Of a stretch of 64,000 nt of DNA, positions 41,020 to 49,505 are shown in pieces. Each line of letters opens with the position of its first letter. Position 1 is the first letter of the stretch. The position numbers and the translations under genes were made by a program. Source of the DNA: SIG440 sp045120135 (lineage in GTDB: Bacteria; Bacillota; Clostridia; Monoglobales; Monoglobaceae). The stretch is taken from assembly GCA_045120135.1 (NCBI GenBank), contig JBGVEN010000015.1, positions 62,001-126,000 on the forward strand, read 5' to 3'. The notes under the pieces were generated by a model. The model did no database searches, was not told where the DNA came from, and worked only from the letters and a program-made list of their open reading frames with translations.

Positions 41020-41195
41020 TATTGTATGATAGCTCTCCGCACCTGTGCGACAACAATCAAGATATTATTCCCGATTGCCAGACCGACCTTTTACCAGAGG
41101 CCGTCTTCGGCATCCGCCCCTTTCGGCAAGCCCCGCTTTGGCAAAGCGTTGAATAGGTTTGCTTAATGATGACAAAATGCACCTCTATCTAACAT
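41020..41195 (-). promoter_or_regulatory. Lysine riboswitch (L-box)
   Basis: On the minus strand the aptamer shows AGAGGTGCA at its 5' end, GGGGCGGATGCCGAAG in the central arm, GGTCTGGCAATCGGG and the closing GGTGCGGAGAGCTATC, which matches L-box segments. It precedes dapA-lysA. Lysine binding should free the terminator at 40949-40984. Confidence 0.92.
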
Positions 41196-41200
41196 TTGTA

Positions 41201-41229
41201 ATTATACTTTAATCTTTCGTGTTTGTCAA
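41201..41229 (-). promoter_or_regulatory. Sigma-A promoter of dapA-lysA
   Basis: On the minus strand TTGACA (41224-41229) and TATAAT (41201-41206) have a 17-base spacer, just before the lysine aptamer. Confidence 0.9.
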
Positions 41230-41254
41230 TACTTTATCAGATTTTTTTATATCC

Positions 41255-41854
41255 CTATACTCTACCTTTCAGAATAGGACTGATATGCTTATATAATACA
41301 GTGGTTATTACCGAAACAAGGATAACCTTTACAGTATTAAACGGAGCAACACACAGAAGAATCATTTTCCACAATGAATCAATTGACGGATGGATTGCTG
41401 CCGCCATCTTAACAAATGCTGATACCTCAACACCCATTGCCGCACCGTATGCAGGGATAAGAATATATGTATTAACAAAACATGAGAGCACAACCATCAA
41501 AACACCGCCAATCGTCATTCCTAACGCCGCTGTCTTTTTGGATTTGTTTCTCTTATAGATAATTCCGGCAGGCAGAATAAATGCTATGCCAACAAGGAAA
41601 TTAGCCGCTTCGCCCACTCCTCCTGTTATTGTTCCGTTGATGAGTAAATTAAGCAGAACCTTTATAGCCTCAATCACAATGCCGGCAACAGGACCAAGTG
41701 CAAACGCACCAACGAGCACCGGAATTTCGCTGAAATCAAGCTCATAAAATGGCGGTGCAATAAACGGAAGCGGAAATTCAAGTAGCATCAAAACAACCGC
41801 TACTGTCGAAAGCATTGCTACCTTTACCATCCATTTTGTTTTGTTTTTACGCAT
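41255..41854 (-). CDS. ribU: ECF transporter S component RibU (riboflavin)
   Basis: The 199-residue membrane protein has about six helices and the RibU-like segment LEFPLPFIAPPFYELDFSEIPVLVG shortened here to its landmarks: a Pro-rich loop after helix 1 and ELDFSEIP (about residues 38-45). It binds riboflavin and works with the shared ECF ATPase module. The FMN riboswitch directly upstream supports the substrate. The ATG at 41854 was chosen because GGAG lies about ten bases upstream; an ATG three codons earlier abuts that site, and longer frames run into the riboswitch. Confidence 0.95.
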   Translation of the reverse strand: MRKNKTKWMVKVAMLSTVAVVLMLLEFPLPFIAPPFYELDFSEIPVLVGAFALGPVAGIVIEAIKVLLNLLINGTITGGVGEAANFLVGIAFILPAGIIYKRNKSKKTAALGMTIGGVLMVVLSCFVNTYILIPAYGAAMGVEVSAFVKMAAAIHPSIDSLWKMILLCVAPFNTVKVILVSVITTVLYKHISPILKGRV

Positions 41855-41869
41855 TATGACCATCTCCTC

Positions 41870-41906
41870 AAAAAAAGTCCCGATTACATATAAGCAACCG
41901 GGACAA
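41870..41906 (-). terminator. FMN riboswitch terminator
   Basis: On the minus strand GTCCCGGTTGCTTA and TAATCGGGAC form a stem, followed by a seven-T run, directly before the ribU ribosome binding site. Confidence 0.88.
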
Positions 41907-41929
41907 AGTGTCATTATCTGACAAACCAT

Positions 41930-42037
41930 TTCTTCTCTCATCCAGACTATACTGTCGGTTTTGGAGTTTCACCAAATCAACCCGTAGGCTCGCGGACTTT
42001 GACCGCCGGTAGGGAATTTCGCCCTGCCCCGAAGAAC
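41930..42037 (-). promoter_or_regulatory. FMN riboswitch (RFN element)
   Basis: The minus strand shows TTCGGGGCAGGG, ATTCCCTACCGGCGGT, AGTCCGCGAGCC, TGGTGAAACTCCAAAACCGACAG and AGTCTGGATGAGAGAAG in the canonical order of the RFN aptamer (longer runs abbreviated). It controls ribU. Confidence 0.97.
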
Positions 42038-42058
42038 AATTATTAAATTTTCTATTAG

Positions 42059-42087
42059 AGTATAGCACCGCTTAAATATTTTGTCAA
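42059..42087 (-). promoter_or_regulatory. Sigma-A promoter of the FMN riboswitch/ribU unit
   Basis: On the minus strand TTGACA (42082-42087) and TATACT (42059-42064) are 17 bases apart. Confidence 0.9.
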
Positions 42088-42099
42088 GAATTTATCAGA

Positions 42100-43029
42100 C
42101 TATTTGACAAAAAATCTGTATTCCGCCGCACCATTTTCTACGTTATATGAAATCAGTTCAAAGCCATATCCGCTTCCCTCAGCAATTACCGCATTTACAG
42201 TACGGGTATCCTCTATGTACCACTTTGACGGCTCGTAGCCGCTTGCCTTCATGTACTTTACACCCGGACATTCGGTTACGGTTACATAAAGTTCGTTATC
42301 TGTAAGCGTACATTTTACATTTTCAGGAGCTTTTTCAACCTCATAGATTTCTTCAATATGCTCTTTCATTGCGGCAAGACCGTTTTCCTTAATTTTTGCA
42401 ATAAGCGGACTATAATAGGCTTTTGCAAACTGAGTGAGATATGCAACCACATCTGCATCTCCGTACTTTTCGCCCACATATCTGAGACCACGCTCGCCCG
42501 AAATATGGAAGTCGCGGTGGAAATACTCGTTATCTGCCGCTTTAACATCCATAACAAGCTTTTCACCCTTACAGTCAGCCGGAATAAATTCGGGATTTAT
42601 ACGATAACGTTCGTAGCACTGAGCCTTATCCACATTTGACATATCAAATACTTCGCTGACTATTCCGTATTTTTCGAGCTGTCTTGCATAAAGAAGTTCA
42701 CAATGACCGCAATAATCATAATATGGCTCCATATGCTCATACGCATTAAGTCTGCCACGAGAGGGACAGTATCTCATATCAATGCTGAATGTGCCCTCTT
42801 TCTCGTCCATTTCCATTCTGAAATCGCAAGCTTCCTCATTAAGAGACTTTGACCAGTAATCCCAGCAGCCTCGAATACCCTTGCCTGCAACCTCTGTACC
42901 CAAAAGATCTGCAACATATGTATCGGAAATGTATTCCCAGTATCTTACTACCTCATCGTGACCGCCTTTGTCTTCAAGATACTTAAAAAGTTCACTGTAA
43001 ACAGGTATAAATTCTGTACAAGAAATCAT
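42100..43029 (-). CDS. Uncharacterised protein linked to a ceramidase-like gene
   Basis: The 309-residue protein is soluble and acidic. I do not recognise it firmly. An N-terminal helical region contains Cys/His-rich segments (GCWDYWSKS, YYDYCGHCELLYAR, about 54-118) reminiscent of L-2-amino-thiazoline-4-carboxylate hydrolase-like proteins. A middle section has EYFHRDFHISGERGLRYV (about 168-185), and a C-terminal beta-rich domain starts near 235. AAGGAG precedes the ATG. It follows the ceramidase-like gene by 12 bases, so the two form an operon and presumably act on related compounds. A metal or thiol role for the conserved Cys/His is a guess. Confidence 0.6.
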   Translation of the reverse strand: MISCTEFIPVYSELFKYLEDKGGHDEVVRYWEYISDTYVADLLGTEVAGKGIRGCWDYWSKSLNEEACDFRMEMDEKEGTFSIDMRYCPSRGRLNAYEHMEPYYDYCGHCELLYARQLEKYGIVSEVFDMSNVDKAQCYERYRINPEFIPADCKGEKLVMDVKAADNEYFHRDFHISGERGLRYVGEKYGDADVVAYLTQFAKAYYSPLIAKIKENGLAAMKEHIEEIYEVEKAPENVKCTLTDNELYVTVTECPGVKYMKASGYEPSKWYIEDTRTVNAVIAEGSGYGFELISYNVENGAAEYRFFVK

Positions 43030-43041
43030 AATTTTTCTCCT

Positions 43042-44385
43042 TTATTTAATTTCATTGAGAAGTTCTATCGTTCCCTCAACAATTATATTATCCGCACCCT
43101 TCTTAAGGCGTGCAGTTCTTGCCTCGTAGCCGCCTTCCTCATAGGCACGGCTTGTGGGGAAATATGAATCACCGCCATTTGTAAGACAGCAGAGAACTGT
43201 TGTTTCAAAAGGTGATGCTTCATAAATTCTGTTTGCGATTTCGGTAAAGGGCTCGCCGGGAATTCCCATAAACGCCAAATCACCAATTTTAATTGCCGAA
43301 AGGGTAAATGAATAACTTTCAGGTCCGTGTTCAAGTTCTACAATTCGTGTAGCTTCTGCAACAACCGTTGTAAGCTCCATCTCCTTGTGTGGAAGTTCAT
43401 CGTCTCTGCCGCTTTCGTGTAGTTCAACAATCTTACGTGCTTCGTCAAGCCGGTCATTCTCCTGATTTGAGGGGGTATGTACTGTTTTGCAGGCAAACTC
43501 AATGCTGTCTGCGTCAATTTCAGGAGCTTTATCACAAATCTGAAGAACTGCACCCGCAACAACTCTACCCATATGGATTGCGTGCTCGTAACCTCTGGGA
43601 CATCCATCAAAGGTCAGCTCAAGTCCATTGCTCTCGCCCTTCCTCGGATTGAGGTTAATGTGGTTCACATCGCCCTGAGGCGCAAGTAGGAACATACATT
43701 TTGTATCGGGAATAGCATCCTCAATTGTTGAGCATACAAAGCCGGGCCAGTCGGCACTGATTTCTTCACCACCTATGGTGTCGGGGTGTGTTCCGAAGTT
43801 AACAATAAAGATATCCTCTGCATATTCTCTTACAATCTTAACCAACTTTACAGTCTCGTTAGGTTCACCAAGAGCGTGGTCAATATTGGGATTGCCAACA
43901 CCGGGGTTGGTCTGAACACTGCCATCCTTCATTCGGAAGCGGCGAATAAACGAAATTCTCTCCGCCTTGCTTTCTGCCGCATAGAACTTTGAGGGGCACA
44001 AATCCTGAAGAGCATATGCTGCCGCGTCACGCATTTGGATACCCATATATTCCTCATAAGCAGGGAGTCCACAGAGGTCAGACGCAAAATCCTTGCCAAT
44101 CATAGGCCCTGTATGGGTATGTGAACAGTTAATAAATATTGATTCCATAGGTATGTTGCAATAGTCTGCAATAATTTTTCTGTATTCATCACACTGTACC
44201 TGTGTAAGCATAATAATATCAAGAGCAATAATAACTGACTTCTTTTTTCCGTCGTCAAACGCAACCGCTGTTGCATAAAGGTCATCTAAAACGCCCTTTG
44301 TAAAGCGCGCCTCATAGTAACCGGAAATGGGGGTTCCCAGCGGAGGTGTAATGCACATTCTTGAAAATCCTGTTTTAATTGCCAT
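43042..44385 (-). CDS. Neutral/alkaline non-lysosomal ceramidase-like amidase
   Basis: The 447-residue protein matches the N-terminal catalytic domain of neutral ceramidases. The zinc-binding CSHTHTGP places H89 and H91 in the active site, and further His and Glu candidates lie in NFGTHPDTIGG and APQGDVNHIN. Full ceramidases carry a C-terminal immunoglobulin-like domain and a signal peptide; both are missing here. It is therefore probably a cytoplasmic amidase acting on an N-acyl compound other than membrane ceramide, as in many gut Firmicutes. GGAGATATATAACT precedes the ATG. It is downstream of an AraC regulator on the same strand. Confidence 0.82.
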   Translation of the reverse strand: MAIKTGFSRMCITPPLGTPISGYYEARFTKGVLDDLYATAVAFDDGKKKSVIIALDIIMLTQVQCDEYRKIIADYCNIPMESIFINCSHTHTGPMIGKDFASDLCGLPAYEEYMGIQMRDAAAYALQDLCPSKFYAAESKAERISFIRRFRMKDGSVQTNPGVGNPNIDHALGEPNETVKLVKIVREYAEDIFIVNFGTHPDTIGGEEISADWPGFVCSTIEDAIPDTKCMFLLAPQGDVNHINLNPRKGESNGLELTFDGCPRGYEHAIHMGRVVAGAVLQICDKAPEIDADSIEFACKTVHTPSNQENDRLDEARKIVELHESGRDDELPHKEMELTTVVAEATRIVELEHGPESYSFTLSAIKIGDLAFMGIPGEPFTEIANRIYEASPFETTVLCCLTNGGDSYFPTSRAYEEGGYEARTARLKKGADNIIVEGTIELLNEIK

Positions 44386-44422
44386 AGTTATATATCTCCT
44401 TTATATAAAATAAATTATTTAA

Positions 44423-45352
44423 TTATTTTTTATCCATTGGAATTCCGCTTTTTTTATCCCAATCGGGATATGCTTTGCGGTATTCCGTAGGCAGACAGTT
44501 GTAGTGCTTTTTAAAAGCCGTGTAAAAGCCTTTGATAGAGTTATATCCGACATGCGCTGATATCTCTAGAACTGTCATTTCGGTTGAAAGCAAAAGCTCT
44601 GCCGCCACCTTCATACGCATTTGGGCAACAAGCTCACGGTATGTACAGCCATAATACTGCTGAATAACACGGCTTGCCTGTCTTGTACTTAGATAGAGCT
44701 TCTTTGCAATATATTCAAGGGAAATATCCTGCATATAACATTTAAATATAACCTGTTGCAACTTATACATCCTTAGCATACTGCTATCAGACAGGGTTGA
44801 TGCAGGTTGTGGCATAACCGCATACATATCTGTTTTGTTTAAAATATTTACAATCAGTTCATGGAAATTAAGACAGAGAGTCAGCTTATCGCCATTTAAA
44901 ATACTGCTGACTGTTTTTTTAATAATTGCACGGGCATCCGGACAGTTACTAAAATGCAGATAGGGCTTAGAAAGTGCCTTGCTTAGTGCATCATAAAGAG
45001 AAAACTCTGCTTTGACTGAATTCTTCTCCATTAAAAAATTCATGTTGTATCTTGAAATTCCGGAATTGGGGACAATCGTTCTGTGATTAATTCCGGGAGA
45101 CACTATAACCATATCGTCTTTCTGAAACTGCTCTTCCTTGTCCTCGAACTTAATTGTAAAATTTCCGCTATTGATATAAAACAGTTCAAAATACGAATGA
45201 AAGTGAAGCTGGACATAGCTTTCCTTCTTCTGGTCAATTCCAGCACGCTCCGTTCCTCTATCAGACAAGATTGTGAATTTTACATTCTCAATATTAAATT
45301 TGAACTCATTGAAAACTTCAGGACTAAAATCTCGCATTTCAGGTGTTTTCAC
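44423..45352 (-). CDS. AraC-family transcriptional regulator with cupin sensor
   Basis: The 309-residue protein has a cupin-like sensor (LHFHSYFELFYINSGNFTIK, about 49-68) and a C-terminal double helix-turn-helix (about 205-295; LEYIAKKLYLSTRQASRVIQ, and ISAHVGYNSIKGFYTAFKKH). A GTG at 45352 with AGGTG seven bases upstream is the best start. It is divergent from a DapA-like gene and upstream of the ceramidase-like pair, and probably controls both directions. A GTGACA/TGTCAC palindrome lies in the shared upstream region. Confidence 0.92.
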   Translation of the reverse strand: MKTPEMRDFSPEVFNEFKFNIENVKFTILSDRGTERAGIDQKKESYVQLHFHSYFELFYINSGNFTIKFEDKEEQFQKDDMVIVSPGINHRTIVPNSGISRYNMNFLMEKNSVKAEFSLYDALSKALSKPYLHFSNCPDARAIIKKTVSSILNGDKLTLCLNFHELIVNILNKTDMYAVMPQPASTLSDSSMLRMYKLQQVIFKCYMQDISLEYIAKKLYLSTRQASRVIQQYYGCTYRELVAQMRMKVAAELLLSTEMTVLEISAHVGYNSIKGFYTAFKKHYNCLPTEYRKAYPDWDKKSGIPMDKK

Positions 45353-45431
45353 TCTTTTTCACCTCTTTACTCAATTCTAAATCAGCACAAGCAAAATGTC
45401 AATATAATTCCAGAAAATATTTTGTGCTAAA

Positions 45432-45457
45432 GTGACATGTAAAAGTTTTTCTGTCAC
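45432..45457. promoter_or_regulatory. Palindromic candidate operator in the AraC/DapA-like divergent region
   Basis: GTGACA (45432-45437) and TGTCAC (45452-45457) form an inverted repeat 80-105 bases upstream of the AraC start and about 100 bases upstream of the DapA-like gene. Confidence 0.4.
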
Positions 45458-45551
45458 ATTTGACATAGACAAAAAATTTTATATGAGGTTTAATATAAGT
45501 AAAAATAATATGCACTAAATTAAACTTTTATAAAAGAAAGGTGATTTTATT

Positions 45552-46433
45552 ATGGAAAAGCTTAAAAAAGGTTTTTACACCGCACTTGGTACACCCCTTG
45601 ACAAGAATGGCGACCTCATCGCTGATTCCTTGGTAAAGGAAATCAACATGCAGATTGAAGCAGGCGCAAGCGGTCTTCTTCTTATGGGTAGTATGGGTAT
45701 TGAGGCTACTATCAAGAATACTACATACAAAGAAACTGTAAGGGTTGCAGCAGATGCAGTTGCAGGCAGAGTTCCTCTCTTTGTTGGTGCTATGGACAAC
45801 TCTGTAGAACGCGTTAAAGAAAGAATCGATATGATCAAGGAATACAACTTTGACGGTGTTGTTCTTACAACTCCCTTCTACGGCACAGCTCCTGATGACC
45901 AACTCATTAGATTCTTTGAAAGAATTGCTGACTACTCACCGAAGCCCATCTTCCTTTACGACCTCGCTGTTGTTACAAAGCAAAAGATTACATATCCTAT
46001 GCTCCAGAAGCTTGCTAAGCACCCCAACATCGCAGGTATTAAGTCCGGTGATATCGTTCTTGCACGTCAGGTTAAGCTCAATATGCCCGACTTTGAATTC
46101 CTCTTTAGCAACATCGATGTTTTTGATGTAGCTCTCTCTTACGGAATTGATAAGGTTCTTGATGGTATGTTCAGTGCAACTCCCAAAAACGCTGAAAAAT
46201 TCATTAAGTCTGCTTGGGACGGCAATATGGCTGACTGCGGAAAGTATCTTGACAACATTCTTAAGCTCCGTGACTTCTGGATTGTAAACGGTCCTCTTAT
46301 GTTTGCTTTCACACAGGCTATGAACCTCCTCGGTATGGACGGTATCTTCTGTAACGACTACACCTATGTTGGTGAAGACGCAGCGAAAAAGGCAGCTATT
46401 GAAGGTTGCATGAAGGAAATCGGCGAACTTTAA
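45552..46433 (+). CDS. DapA/NanA-family aldolase-like protein
   Basis: The 293-residue TIM-barrel protein has the catalytic Tyr Y136 (FLYDLAVV) and Schiff-base Lys K164 (GIKSGD). The carboxylate loop reads GSMGIE (46-51) rather than GTTGEG, so a substrate other than aspartate semialdehyde is expected. AAAGGTG lies before the ATG. It uses codons such as CTC and TTC more regularly than neighbouring genes, which may reflect high expression when induced. It is divergent from the AraC regulator at 44.4 kb and has its own terminator. Confidence 0.85.
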   Translation: MEKLKKGFYTALGTPLDKNGDLIADSLVKEINMQIEAGASGLLLMGSMGIEATIKNTTYKETVRVAADAVAGRVPLFVGAMDNSVERVKERIDMIKEYNFDGVVLTTPFYGTAPDDQLIRFFERIADYSPKPIFLYDLAVVTKQKITYPMLQKLAKHPNIAGIKSGDIVLARQVKLNMPDFEFLFSNIDVFDVALSYGIDKVLDGMFSATPKNAEKFIKSAWDGNMADCGKYLDNILKLRDFWIVNGPLMFAFTQAMNLLGMDGIFCNDYTYVGEDAAKKAAIEGCMKEIGEL

Positions 46434-46448
46434 TCATCAATGATATAA

Positions 46449-46490
46449 TCAAAAAACAAGCTTCAAATTTATTTGAAGCTTGTTTTTTTA
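46449..46490. terminator. Bidirectional terminator
   Basis: AAAACAAGCTTCAAAT and ATTTGAAGCTTGTTTT pair perfectly around a short T-rich loop, with A and T tracts outside. It separates the DapA-like gene from the converging amidohydrolase gene. Confidence 0.9.
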
Positions 46491-47009
46491 TATTCTTGGG
46501 TCAACATCCATTCTTAGTGCTGCACGACGTGCCATTTCAAGTGCAATCATTGCAGTTTGTTGACGAACAGCATTTCTGTCTCCTTTAAATAAGAACTTAA
46601 TCGCTTTATGCACCGAATTACTACAAACACCAATCCACACTGTTCCTACAGGTTTTTCAGGTGTTCCTCCGCCCGGACCTGCAATTCCAGTCACAGATAT
46701 CGCTATATCCGCACCGGAAATATTCTTTGAGCCCTTGCACATTTCCAAAGCAGTTTGCTCGGATACAGCACCGTAATCTTCCAAGGTTTTATGGCTCACT
46801 CTGAGAAGTTTCTCTTTTTGCTCGTTTGAATAGGTGACGACACCGCAATCAAAGCATTCCGATGCACCGGGAACGGCTGTGATTTTCGCCGCAATCATTC
46901 CGCCGGTACAGCTTTCTGCTGTTGATACCTTCATGCCCCTTTCAATCAAGGTATTACATAAAAGGACCTCGGGACTTCTGAACATAATATTATTCGCTTT
47001 GCTTTCCAT
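46488..47009 (-). CDS. pncC: Nicotinamide-nucleotide amidohydrolase (CinA C-terminal domain, PncC)
   Basis: The 173-residue protein is the stand-alone CinA C-terminal domain. It has the catalytic segment STAESCTGGMIAAKIT (about 28-43), GVVTYSNEQK and the glycine-rich VTGIAGPGGGTPEKPVGTVW. It deamidates nicotinamide mononucleotide in the pyridine nucleotide cycle. Full-length CinA has an extra N-terminal MoaB-like domain absent here. AGGTGA precedes the ATG at 47009. It lies ten bases after thiI, so thiI-pncC are probably cotranscribed with the cysteine desulfurase gene. Confidence 0.94.
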   Translation of the reverse strand: MESKANNIMFRSPEVLLCNTLIERGMKVSTAESCTGGMIAAKITAVPGASECFDCGVVTYSNEQKEKLLRVSHKTLEDYGAVSEQTALEMCKGSKNISGADIAISVTGIAGPGGGTPEKPVGTVWIGVCSNSVHKAIKFLFKGDRNAVRQQTAMIALEMARRAALRMDVDPRI

Positions 47010-47019
47010 AACTGTCACC

Positions 47020-48195
47020 TTACTTAATAACAAGAACTTCCTCTTCCGAAATTGCCTGTTCTATCATTTCTTCAATATTTTCCAAAGCCTTTTCTGCCTC
47101 AATTATCTCATCAAGCTGAGGTTTTGTTTTAGGGTGCTTTGGAACAAAGATTGTACAGCAATCCTCGTAGGGAAGAATTGATGTTTCGTAGGTTCCAATC
47201 TTTTTGGAAATTGTTACAATTTCCTCTTTATCCATACCGATAAGGGGTCTGAAAACCGGAATATTTACCGCATTGTCGGTACATACCAGACTTTCCATTG
47301 TCTGGCTGGCAACCTGACCTATGCTTTCACCTGTAATAAGTGCAGCAGAACCAACGCTGTTTGACACCTTTTCGGCAATACGCATCATAATTCTGCGCAT
47401 TATTACTGTCAGGTAGTTTTCAGGACATTTTTCAATAATATCAAGCTGAATTTGCGTAAATGGAACAATATGCAATCTGATTTTACCGCAGTACTGAGCC
47501 ATTTCACGGGCGAGGTCGATTACCTTTTCCTTGGCACGGTCGCTTGTATAAGGATGGCTGTGGAAATGCACCGCCTCAAGCTCAACTCCTCGTTTTGCAA
47601 TCATATATCCTGCCACAGGGCTGTCTATACCCCCCGAAAGAAGAATAGTTGACTTGCCGTTTGTTCCGACAGGCATACCTCCTGCACCTTTCAGTTTTTG
47701 AGTATAAACATACGCTTCCTGTCTAACTTCAACATTGACCGTGATTTCAGGCTTGTGAACATCTACCGATAAACCGGAAACGGCATCAAGAATTCTTCCA
47801 CCCAGCTCCATACAAATCTGCGGTGAGTTAAGTGGAAACTTTTTATCCTCTCGCTTTGCTTCAACCTTAAAGGTTTTGCCCTCAGTGTCCAAACTCTCTA
47901 AGCATTCAATAGCGGTCTTTGCAATACTGTCCATATCCTTTGCGCACTTGACAACCGGACAAATATTAACGATACCAAATATTTTTTCAAGAACCTTGAG
48001 CGCCTCCTGCATATCTGCTGAAGTCTCAAGCGGTTCAACATAAACCGTTGACTGTGCACGTCTTACTCTGAATTTCCCCACCTTGTCAAGACGGCTTTTG
48101 ATGTTGTCAAGCAGCTTGCGTTCAAAAATCGGTTTATTTAGCCCTTTAAGCGCTATCTCTCCGTATTTTAATAAAATTAAATCTATCTTTTGCAT
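47020..48195 (-). CDS. thiI: tRNA 4-thiouridine synthase ThiI (no rhodanese domain)
   Basis: The 391-residue protein has a ferredoxin-like/THUMP N-terminus (about 1-165) and an adenylating PP-loop domain with LLSGGIDSPVAG (about 187-198). It thiolates U8 of tRNA and can contribute sulfur to thiamine synthesis. The C-terminal rhodanese domain of the E. coli protein is absent, as in Bacillus. In Bacillus the adjacent cysteine desulfurase NifZ delivers sulfur directly, and a desulfurase gene lies 18 bases upstream here. AAGGGAG precedes the ATG. Confidence 0.96.
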   Translation of the reverse strand: MQKIDLILLKYGEIALKGLNKPIFERKLLDNIKSRLDKVGKFRVRRAQSTVYVEPLETSADMQEALKVLEKIFGIVNICPVVKCAKDMDSIAKTAIECLESLDTEGKTFKVEAKREDKKFPLNSPQICMELGGRILDAVSGLSVDVHKPEITVNVEVRQEAYVYTQKLKGAGGMPVGTNGKSTILLSGGIDSPVAGYMIAKRGVELEAVHFHSHPYTSDRAKEKVIDLAREMAQYCGKIRLHIVPFTQIQLDIIEKCPENYLTVIMRRIMMRIAEKVSNSVGSAALITGESIGQVASQTMESLVCTDNAVNIPVFRPLIGMDKEEIVTISKKIGTYETSILPYEDCCTIFVPKHPKTKPQLDEIIEAEKALENIEEMIEQAISEEEVLVIK

Positions 48196-48213
48196 AGTAT
48201 TTTCTCCCTTTAA

Positions 48214-49374
48214 CTATCTCTTCATCAATCGTCTTATTTTTTTTACGTTTTCCACAACCCGTTCAATCGTGTAATCAATATCTTCTTCTGTTATAAACTC
48301 GGATAAACTGAAACGGATGCTTCCGTCAATCATTTTACGGTCAGTACCAATTGCCGTCAGCACATAGCTGGGGCCTTTTTTATGACTTGAACACGCAGAA
48401 CCCGACGAGACATAAATGCCGTCTGTTTCAAGTGAATGCAGCAACACCTCGGACTTGACATATCCAAACGAAACATTCAAGATATGCGGTGCAGAATCAT
48501 TAGCCGGAGTGTTAACCACCACATCATCAAGCTTTGAGAGTATTTCCTCTTTAAGTCTTGCTTTGAGCATTTCCATTTTTTGACCGTTTTCTGTGACTTT
48601 CGAGCACGACTTTTCTGCTGCCAGACCAAACGCTGCAATTCCGGGAACATTTTCTGTTCCGGGACGAATATTATTTTGCTGACCGCCGCCGAAAATTATC
48701 GGGGCAAGCTTTGCCTTATTTTTCACATACAACGCACCTACGCCCTTGGGTCCGTGAATTTTGTGACTGCTAAGCGAGATAAAATCCGCACCCGTTGATG
48801 CAGCCGTAAAAGGAATTTTTCCGTAAGCCTGAACCGCATCAATATGAAATGCAGTAGACGGATTTACCGATTTCACTATCTTGCCAATCTTTTCTACCGG
48901 CTCAATTGTTCCTATCTCGTTATTAACATACATAACCGAAACCAATGCTGTATCCTTGCGAATTTTCGAAGCAAGCTTTTCGACATTCACTTTACCATCC
49001 TTACCTACCGGAATCAATTCCACCTCATAGCCCTTTTTTTCCAAATGCTGCAAGGTGTTCAAAACCGCCGGATGTTCGATGTTGGTGCTGAGAATGTGCT
49101 TACCTCTGCTCATACGGCAGGCACCTATAATTGCAAGGTTATCAGACTCCGTTCCTCCCGATGTGAAATAAATCTCTGTCGGGTTAGCTTTGAGGCTTTC
49201 GGCAATCTGTTCCTTTGCCCGTTTTATCAATTTTTCCGCTTCTATACCCTTTCTATGCAACGATGACGGATTTCCGTAAAGATTATACATTATATCAGCA
49301 GCAAGCTCTGCCCCCTCTTTATACACACGGGTGGTGGAGCTGTTGTCTAAATATACTGTTTTCAATGCTATCAT
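48214..49374 (-). CDS. Cysteine desulfurase (NifS/IscS family)
   Basis: The protein has up to 386 residues of the class V aminotransferase fold. PLP-site landmarks are NIEHPAVL, the Schiff-base Lys in SLSSHKIHGPKGVGAL (near 200) and the active-site Cys in SSGSACSSHKKG (near 322). It releases sulfur from cysteine as a persulfide for thiolation. Pairing with thiI (18-base gap) suggests it serves tRNA s4U synthesis, as NifZ does in Bacillus. The ATG at 49374 is close to AAAGG; a TTG three codons later has better spacing and would give the usual short start before VYLDNSSTT. Confidence 0.93.
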   Translation of the reverse strand: MIALKTVYLDNSSTTRVYKEGAELAADIMYNLYGNPSSLHRKGIEAEKLIKRAKEQIAESLKANPTEIYFTSGGTESDNLAIIGACRMSRGKHILSTNIEHPAVLNTLQHLEKKGYEVELIPVGKDGKVNVEKLASKIRKDTALVSVMYVNNEIGTIEPVEKIGKIVKSVNPSTAFHIDAVQAYGKIPFTAASTGADFISLSSHKIHGPKGVGALYVKNKAKLAPIIFGGGQQNNIRPGTENVPGIAAFGLAAEKSCSKVTENGQKMEMLKARLKEEILSKLDDVVVNTPANDSAPHILNVSFGYVKSEVLLHSLETDGIYVSSGSACSSHKKGPSYVLTAIGTDRKMIDGSIRFSLSEFITEEDIDYTIERVVENVKKIRRLMKR

Positions 49375-49397
49375 CGCCTTTCTTTCCGCACATTTAC

Positions 49398-49474
49398 TGA
49401 AAATAACGCTTATCAGCAAAATCGGATAAGCGTATTTATATGAGGTAGTATTCTCAAAATACTACCTCTTTTAT
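49398..49474 (-). terminator. Tandem hairpins downstream of the DivIVA-like gene
   Basis: Two stems follow one another: GAGGTAGTATT/AATACTACCTC at 49442-49470 and ACGCTTATC/GATAAGCGT at 49405-49436. On the minus strand they follow the DivIVA-like gene and each has a short AT-rich or T-rich tail. Confidence 0.7.
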
Positions 49475-49505
49475 ATTATGTATGAAATTTTATATTGGTG
49501 CAACT

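Noticed and set aside
48844..49266. 140-residue plus-strand open frame inside the cysteine desulfurase gene
   Set aside because: It is antisense to conserved PLP-enzyme sequence, and no start signal is present.
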